Of a stretch of 20,663 bases of DNA, positions 16,279 to 20,663 are shown one piece after another. Under the pieces are notes generated by a model that was given only the letters and a program-made list of their open reading frames with translations, was not told the DNA's origin and did not search any database. The translations under genes and the position numbers were made by a program. This stretch comes from JALGVA01 sp964617715. Lineage in GTDB: Bacteria > Armatimonadota > Zipacnadia > Zipacnadales > UBA5352. The first letter of the stretch is position 1. Every line of letters starts with the position of its first letter. The DNA lies in contig CAZTZN010000078.1 of the NCBI GenBank assembly GCA_964617715.1, positions 1 to 20,663 of the forward strand, written 5' to 3'.

Positions 16279-18501
16279 ATGCAGATCGACCGCATTCTCT
16301 CGCTCGACCGCGCCGCCTGCTACCCCGGGCGGTCGTTCATCGACATGGTGATATACTTGGGCGCCTTGCGCGGTCAGACCGTGCGCCTGTGGCTGTACAC
16401 GGACGCCGCCGCTCCGGTGGTGCGAATTGACGACATGGAGTTTGCCCCGGTCGCGCCCGGCGAGGTGGGGGAGAGGGGGCTGCGGTGGTTGGACCTGGGC
16501 GTTACCGACGCGTTGAACGCTCGCTTCGGGCAGTTGCGCATCGAAGGGATGACGGTCGAACAGGCGCGTCGGGCGCTGCTTTTGATTACGCACGATGTCG
16601 CCTTTATCCCCGCGGGCGATCGGAGCGAGGTGGAGCGACGCCTCTTCGGCATAAGTCGAGAGGAGGCGGGACACACGCTATTGACCCCGTCGCGGGTGCC
16701 GGTGGGGACGCCCACCCGCTTTGAGGCCACCTACGTCGCAGGGCCGCGCGGGTTGCCGGAAGGCGCGCGCGTACGGTTCGCGGTGCCGCGCGCGTTCTCG
16801 ACGCCGCAGACCGAGGACCCGTCGGCGCCCGGCTACACCACGGTTCGGGCCTTCCAGGTCGATGGGGGAGAGGCACCGGTCGAGCTGGAGCTGCTCAATC
16901 CGTCACCGGATTCGCATGAGCAGATCGACCTCATCTGCCTGTTGCCCGCAGGCCTGGCGCCGGGCGGGAGGATCGTGGTGAACTACGCCACCACGGAGAT
17001 GTACATCTTCCCCTGGCAGCGATACGAGGTCGAACGTCCACTGTGGTACGCTCATCTCGCACCCTTCGCGGCGGCGGTGGCGGTCGATAATCGGCGGCTA
17101 TGGGTGGAGCTGACGCCGGAGCACAGTCACAGCTTCGAGACCGTCGCCGGGCCGGCCGAGCGGTTGCACCTGTTTTTGCCCGGGCGCGTGCACGAGAATG
17201 AGGAGGTGTATCTGCGCGGCGTCTTCACCGACCGCTACCGCAACGTTCCGGCCCGGGGCAGCGTGCCGTCGGATATCCGCCTGCGCATCCTCGATGAAGC
17301 GGGGGAGAGGGACCTGGGCCGACCGCGCGGACGCTTCGAGGCCCCTCATCGCTTCCGGGTGATGCTCGGCAAGCTCGAACCGGGGGTGTATCGCGTGCGC
17401 GCCTACGACGTGGCCACGGGTGAACTCATCGCCCAGAGCAATCCGCTGGAGGTGCTCGAGAAGGGCAGCGATCGGCTGAACATATACTGGGGTGAGATCC
17501 ACGGGCACACCGAGATGAGCGACGGCTCCGGTTCGCTGGAGCGGATGTTCATCCACGCCCGCGACGAAGGGTGCCAGGATTTCGCGGCGGCGGCCGACCA
17601 CGCCTGTTACTTCACCGACAACGAGTGGGAGTGGATGCAGGACGTAATCAACTCCTTCAACCAGCGCGGCCGCTTCGTGACCCTGCTGGGCTACGAATGG
17701 GCGGGCAAGCAGGGCCATCGCTGTATCTACGCCCGCGGACGTCGGCTGAAGCTGTTCCGGGGGATGTACGAGCCGGAGAGCACGCTGGACGTGGTGTACG
17801 AACACTTTCACGGCAATCCCGACGTGGTGGCGGGGCCGCATCACACGGGCGCCGGCGGGCGCATGGAGCACCACGACCCGACCATCGAGCGCTTCATCGA
17901 AGTATACTCCATGTGGGGCGCCAGCGACCGCCTGGGGGCTCCGAAAGCACCGCTGTTTCCGAGGCCGAATCCGTTGCCGGCACACGAGTGGCTCAACGCG
18001 GGGGCGAAGTTGGGCTTCACCGGCGGCGGCGATTGTCACGAAGGGCTCAGCGGCTGGACCCCTGATGATCCAGAGGGCCAGGGCACGGCGCTGCACGGGT
18101 TCGCGCATCAATTGCGTTACCGCTGCGGCATGACCGCGGCGCTTATGCCCGAGCTGCGCCGGCGCGAGCTGATCAATGCGCTGCGCGAACGGCGCACCTA
18201 CGCCACCACGGGGGCGCGCATCCTGCTGGAGTTCGAGGTGTCCGACGTGCCCATGGGCGGGGAGGGAGAGGCCGGGCGTGGCAGGGTGCGGGCGGTGGTG
18301 CACGGCGTGAACGAGCTGGCGCGCATAGAGGTCATACGCGACGGCGAGGTCGCCCATGCGATCGAGGTCACGGGGCTCGACGCGGAGCTTACCTGGAAGG
18401 ACCCCAGGCCGGTGGGGGAAAGGGCGTGGTATTACCTGCACGTAATCCAGGCCGATGGCGAGGAAGCCTGGTCGTCACCGGTGTGGCTGTGCGGCAAATA
18501 G
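16279..18501 (+). CDS. DUF3604/PHP-like metal-dependent hydrolase family protein
   Basis: A protein of 740 residues. The first ~400 are beta-rich, with no signal peptide and no recognised domain. From about 403 the sequence has a PHP-like hydrolase: GEIHGHTEMSDG (metal-binding His pair and Asp), AAADHA, HHTGAGG, a GGGDCHEG segment near 582-589, then RERRTYATTGARILL, which is highly typical of DUF3604. The last ~80 residues look like a small beta domain. PHP proteins use two or three metal ions, often for phosphoester hydrolysis; the substrate of DUF3604 is not established. ATG 16279 is chosen because GGAG lies 8 bases upstream; ATG 16255 and GTG 16192 are in frame, but the extra residues look non-coding. 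It is transcribed away from parA across the repeat field. Confidence 0.82.
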   Translation: MQIDRILSLDRAACYPGRSFIDMVIYLGALRGQTVRLWLYTDAAAPVVRIDDMEFAPVAPGEVGERGLRWLDLGVTDALNARFGQLRIEGMTVEQARRALLLITHDVAFIPAGDRSEVERRLFGISREEAGHTLLTPSRVPVGTPTRFEATYVAGPRGLPEGARVRFAVPRAFSTPQTEDPSAPGYTTVRAFQVDGGEAPVELELLNPSPDSHEQIDLICLLPAGLAPGGRIVVNYATTEMYIFPWQRYEVERPLWYAHLAPFAAAVAVDNRRLWVELTPEHSHSFETVAGPAERLHLFLPGRVHENEEVYLRGVFTDRYRNVPARGSVPSDIRLRILDEAGERDLGRPRGRFEAPHRFRVMLGKLEPGVYRVRAYDVATGELIAQSNPLEVLEKGSDRLNIYWGEIHGHTEMSDGSGSLERMFIHARDEGCQDFAAAADHACYFTDNEWEWMQDVINSFNQRGRFVTLLGYEWAGKQGHRCIYARGRRLKLFRGMYEPESTLDVVYEHFHGNPDVVAGPHHTGAGGRMEHHDPTIERFIEVYSMWGASDRLGAPKAPLFPRPNPLPAHEWLNAGAKLGFTGGGDCHEGLSGWTPDDPEGQGTALHGFAHQLRYRCGMTAALMPELRRRELINALRERRTYATTGARILLEFEVSDVPMGGEGEAGRGRVRAVVHGVNELARIEVIRDGEVAHAIEVTGLDAELTWKDPRPVGERAWYYLHVIQADGEEAWSSPVWLCGK
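16465..16476 (+). repeat. Dispersed 12-mer GTGGGGGAGAGG, exact copy
   Basis: Exact plus-strand copy inside the DUF3604 gene, read in frame as V-G-E-R. Near copies with one mismatch follow in the same gene at 16862, 17299 and 18412. Confidence 0.65.
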
Positions 18502-18524
18502 GCCGACCGCAGCACGGGCGGGGA

Positions 18525-18536
18525 GTGGGGGAGAGG
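18525..18536 (+). repeat. Dispersed 12-mer GTGGGGGAGAGG, exact copy
   Basis: Exact plus-strand copy in the non-coding gap between two convergent genes, about 45 bases before the hairpin at 18580. Confidence 0.7.
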
Positions 18537-18579
18537 GCGCCCCCACAGGTAACGACAGGCTCTCGTCCCGGGTAAGGCA

Positions 18580-18608
18580 AACGGCAACGGCATGAAGCCG
18601 TTGCCGTT
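18580..18608. terminator. Bidirectional intrinsic terminator between convergent genes
   Basis: Perfect 12-bp stem AACGGCAACGGC / GCCGTTGCCGTT (18580-18591 and 18597-18608) with a 5-base loop. ATGTTTAC follows on the plus strand and TGCCTTACC on the minus strand, so the T-runs are weak. It lies between the DUF3604 gene and pckA stop codons. Confidence 0.8.
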
Positions 18609-18649
18609 ATGTTTACATCATCCGCGCCGCCTGCCGGCGGTCGTCGCCA

Positions 18650-20284
18650 TTACAGCTTGAAGGCGTTGCGGATGTCCTCGTGCAGGCCCTCGAACTTCTC
18701 CAGGTGCTCGATACGGCCGCGGCGCAGCTCCTCCACGTAGGCGTCGATCTGCTCCTGCGTGTAGTACCTGGCGGGATCGAAGCGGCTTATGTCCACGCCC
18801 TCGACGGCGACCGGCACCTCCGTGCCCCACACCGGTTCGGGCGTCCACTCGATCTCCTCCCGCACTATGCCCCGGAAAATCGCCGCCATCTCGGCGATCT
18901 CGACGCGATCAACCTTCTGCACCACGCGGCGTTCGCCGGTGCGCTCGTCGATCTCGAGGATCTCGCCCACGCCGCCGGTGTTGAGCTGATAGCACTCGAT
19001 CTTGCCGGGATGGTTGCACAGGATCTCGTAGAAGCGATTGCCCTCGAAGGCCTCGTCGCCGATGATGAAGGGGTTGGTGCCCACCACGCGGATCGACTCG
19101 CCGGCGCGGGCCGGGTTGGAGCCGGAAGTGTGCACCGACTCACCCAGCATGAAGGCCGCCGCCCCCTGGGCGGGAGTAAGCCGCGCCACCGGCGGCAGGA
19201 TGGTGTTGCGTCGGGTGATGAAACAGATAATCAGCTTGTCCAGCTCGTCCACCGGGGGCAGGTTTATGCTCTCGGAGGCCAGATCGCCCAGGTCTTCCCG
19301 GCGTACCACCGCGCGGCCGTTGCCGGTGAGCGTCTCGTCGGACATGTAGACGCGGCCGAGGTAGTCCACCATGACGTTCTCGAAGATGGTGTGCGGGCTC
19401 TTGGCGGCCTCGTAAAGCACGGGCTGGGAGCCGTCCTCGAGCGAGTCGGTCTTGATGAACAGCCCGGCCTCCGAGCCCAGCGCGCTGCCGTCGTCGCGCA
19501 GGAAGACCACGTCATCCTGCACCAGCTTCACATCCTCGCCCTCGCGATCGAGGTAGTGCGTATGGGCGGAGTGCGTGGTCTTGCCGGTGGCGGTCAGGCC
19601 CAGCAGCAGCACGCCGTAGCGCTTGAGTTTGCCCGACGCGGTGCGCGCGGTTATCAGCTTGCTGCCGGCGTGCAGCCCCAACATGCCGCGCGCCTTGGCG
19701 AACCACATCGCCATGCGCAAAAAGCCCTTCTTGGCCTCGCCGAAGTAGTCGGTGCCCAGCACGTAGGTGACGCCGATCTCGGGGAAAACCAGCGCCTGGC
19801 GGTCCTTCTCCTGCCACTCCGGGATGTAAACCAGATTCATCTCCGGGCCCGTGGCGTGCCGGGCGTCGAACAGGGTCTGATACCACATGTACGGGATGCG
19901 GATGCAGTCCTTGCGGTGCGTGGAGACGTACATGGTGCAGTGAGGAGCGAAGTCTTTGTTCGCCCCCATGGTCCTCGCCACGCCGACCAGCGGGGCGTGT
20001 TGAAGGTAGCGGTGAACCTTCTTGAGCGTCTGCGGAAGCTCGCGGATAATCCGCTGCTGGTCGGGGTTGGGATTGGGCTCCATCACCTCGGGGCCGCCGA
20101 GAATGACGGTGAGATCCTTGCTGCGATTACGCACGCAGGTCGAGAAATTGACGTTGCCGAACTCCGTGCGCACGCCGTACGGCTCGGCCATACGGCGCAA
20201 CTGCTCGCCGTTGGGCCGCGCCACGTTATCCTGATCGCGTAACTGCTGGATGACGAGATTGATCTCTTCGTAGTAAGAGCGCAT
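18650..20284 (-). CDS. pckA: Phosphoenolpyruvate carboxykinase (ATP), divergent type
   Basis: A 544-residue cytoplasmic enzyme that converts oxaloacetate and ATP to PEP, CO2 and ADP at the start of gluconeogenesis. YFGEAKKGFLRMAMWFAK (180-197) holds the metal-binding lysine, and LHAGSKL (204-210) the His at the position of the usual MHCSAN motif. The P-loop is GLTATGKTTHS (229-239), where most ATP-type enzymes have GLSGTGKTTL. The kinase-2 element reads LVQDDVVF (254-261) and is followed by an acidic loop. FENVMVDYLG (301-310) matches the ENV strand of the family. The ATG at 20284 has AGGAAG 7 bases upstream. The substitutions in the P-loop and second motif place it outside the well-studied E. 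coli-like group. It faces the DUF3604 gene across a terminator. PEP from this enzyme is also the donor for pyruvyl transferases, but a direct link is not shown. Confidence 0.85.
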   Translation of the reverse strand: MRSYYEEINLVIQQLRDQDNVARPNGEQLRRMAEPYGVRTEFGNVNFSTCVRNRSKDLTVILGGPEVMEPNPNPDQQRIIRELPQTLKKVHRYLQHAPLVGVARTMGANKDFAPHCTMYVSTHRKDCIRIPYMWYQTLFDARHATGPEMNLVYIPEWQEKDRQALVFPEIGVTYVLGTDYFGEAKKGFLRMAMWFAKARGMLGLHAGSKLITARTASGKLKRYGVLLLGLTATGKTTHSAHTHYLDREGEDVKLVQDDVVFLRDDGSALGSEAGLFIKTDSLEDGSQPVLYEAAKSPHTIFENVMVDYLGRVYMSDETLTGNGRAVVRREDLGDLASESINLPPVDELDKLIICFITRRNTILPPVARLTPAQGAAAFMLGESVHTSGSNPARAGESIRVVGTNPFIIGDEAFEGNRFYEILCNHPGKIECYQLNTGGVGEILEIDERTGERRVVQKVDRVEIAEMAAIFRGIVREEIEWTPEPVWGTEVPVAVEGVDISRFDPARYYTQEQIDAYVEELRRGRIEHLEKFEGLHEDIRNAFKL

Positions 20285-20512
20285 AATTTTCTTCCTCGCC
20301 GCAACCTGATATTGCCCTACCCTCCCGGCGTCGAGCCGCTCTCCTTGCGACGGAGGCGCCGCGCCCGGCCGGGGTCTACGCGGTTGGCGTAAACGTCATT
20401 TGCCGACGATCGCTATCCATCTGCCAGGTGTCCATTCACCAGAAGAGAGTAAATTCGCCCCCCCTTGCATCGTCTCCTTCTTCCTTCCCCTGAATTTTTT
20501 GCGGGACCGCTC
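20285..20512. other. Intergenic region upstream of pckA
   Basis: No gene, strong promoter or hairpin was recognised here. The short open frames on the minus strand at 20396-20616 have no ribosome site or family resemblance and are treated as chance. Confidence 0.4.
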
Positions 20513-20663
20513 ATGACCGCCGAAAACGCGAGAAAAACCATCACGCGAACCAGGCGCCGACAGCGAAGAGCGAAGGCTGTCCAAGCCCTCGACAGGGGGG
20601 CGCCGGACGACGACAAGGGCGTTTCCAGCAGGCCAGGAGCATCGGTTTTAGCTGCGCAGGTTT
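20513..20663 (+). CDS. Possible start of a small basic protein, cut by the window edge
   Basis: An ATG at 20513 opens a plus-strand frame of 50 codons that runs to the edge without a stop. The peptide begins MTAENARKTITRTRRRQRRA and is strongly basic at first, then mixed. No family is recognised and the ribosome site is weak (CGGGA about 7 bases upstream). It is divergent from pckA, so a real gene is possible but not shown. Confidence 0.25.
   Translation, partial: MTAENARKTITRTRRRQRRAKAVQALDRGAPDDDKGVSSRPGASVLAAQV

Noticed and set aside
17098..18441. A 447-codon open frame on the minus strand opposite the DUF3604 gene
   Set aside because: Antisense shadow of a well-supported coding frame; the composition is unlike the neighbouring real proteins.
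18680..20242. A 520-codon open frame on the plus strand opposite pckA
   Set aside because: It lies wholly antisense to a gene with clear family motifs, its product is His/Gln/Ala/Gly-rich low-information sequence typical of high-GC shadow frames, and it has no ribosome site.

Overview
This window is high-GC bacterial DNA. Long genes lie on both strands with short gaps, starts are usually preceded by purine-rich ribosome binding sites, and GTG and TTG starts occur. The mix of MttB-like methyltransferase, DUF3604/PHP-type protein, multi-SLBB exporter and ATP-type PEP carboxykinase suggests a deep-branching environmental bacterium (Armatimonadota- or Planctomycetota-like, or a related uncultured lineage). 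The phylum cannot be fixed from the sequence alone. No tRNA, rRNA, CRISPR array or insertion sequence was recognised.

Layout. (1) 1-432: C-terminal end of a GatA-type amidase, followed by a clear intrinsic terminator. (2) 623-2333 (+): a class II aldolase and a zinc alcohol dehydrogenase; the dehydrogenase stops abruptly. (3) 6759-2250 (-): sugar nucleotidyltransferase, Wzx-type flippase, alkaline-phosphatase-superfamily phosphodiesterase, and the first ~120 residues of a polysaccharide pyruvyl transferase that is cut at the same point as the dehydrogenase. (4) 6894-9870 (+): a consensus promoter, a Wzz/GNVR chain-length protein and a phosphomannomutase/phosphoglucomutase. (5) 9994-11409 (+): an MttB-family methyltransferase. 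(6) 14312-11556 (-): a 918-residue export protein with seven SLBB-like repeats. (7) 15713-14594 (-): a ParA ATPase and an overlapping ribbon-helix-helix protein, with an AT-rich array of 8-bp repeats upstream. (8) 16279-18501 (+): a DUF3604/PHP-like protein. (9) 20284-18650 (-): a divergent ATP-type PEP carboxykinase.

How it works together. Regions 3, 4 and 6 form the export half of an exopolysaccharide locus: precursor supply (mutase, nucleotidyltransferase), flipping (Wzx), chain length (Wzz), outer-membrane or envelope export (SLBB protein) and decoration (pyruvyl transferase). Glycosyltransferases, polymerase and tyrosine kinase are not in the window. ParA plus the ribbon-helix-helix protein plus the repeat array has the layout of a type Ib partition cassette.

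The three observations most worth following are the partition-like cassette with its 8-bp repeat array, a dispersed 12-mer (GTGGGGGAGAGG) with five exact copies and six one-mismatch copies, and the sharp junction near 2310-2318 where two unrelated genes are truncated tail to tail.
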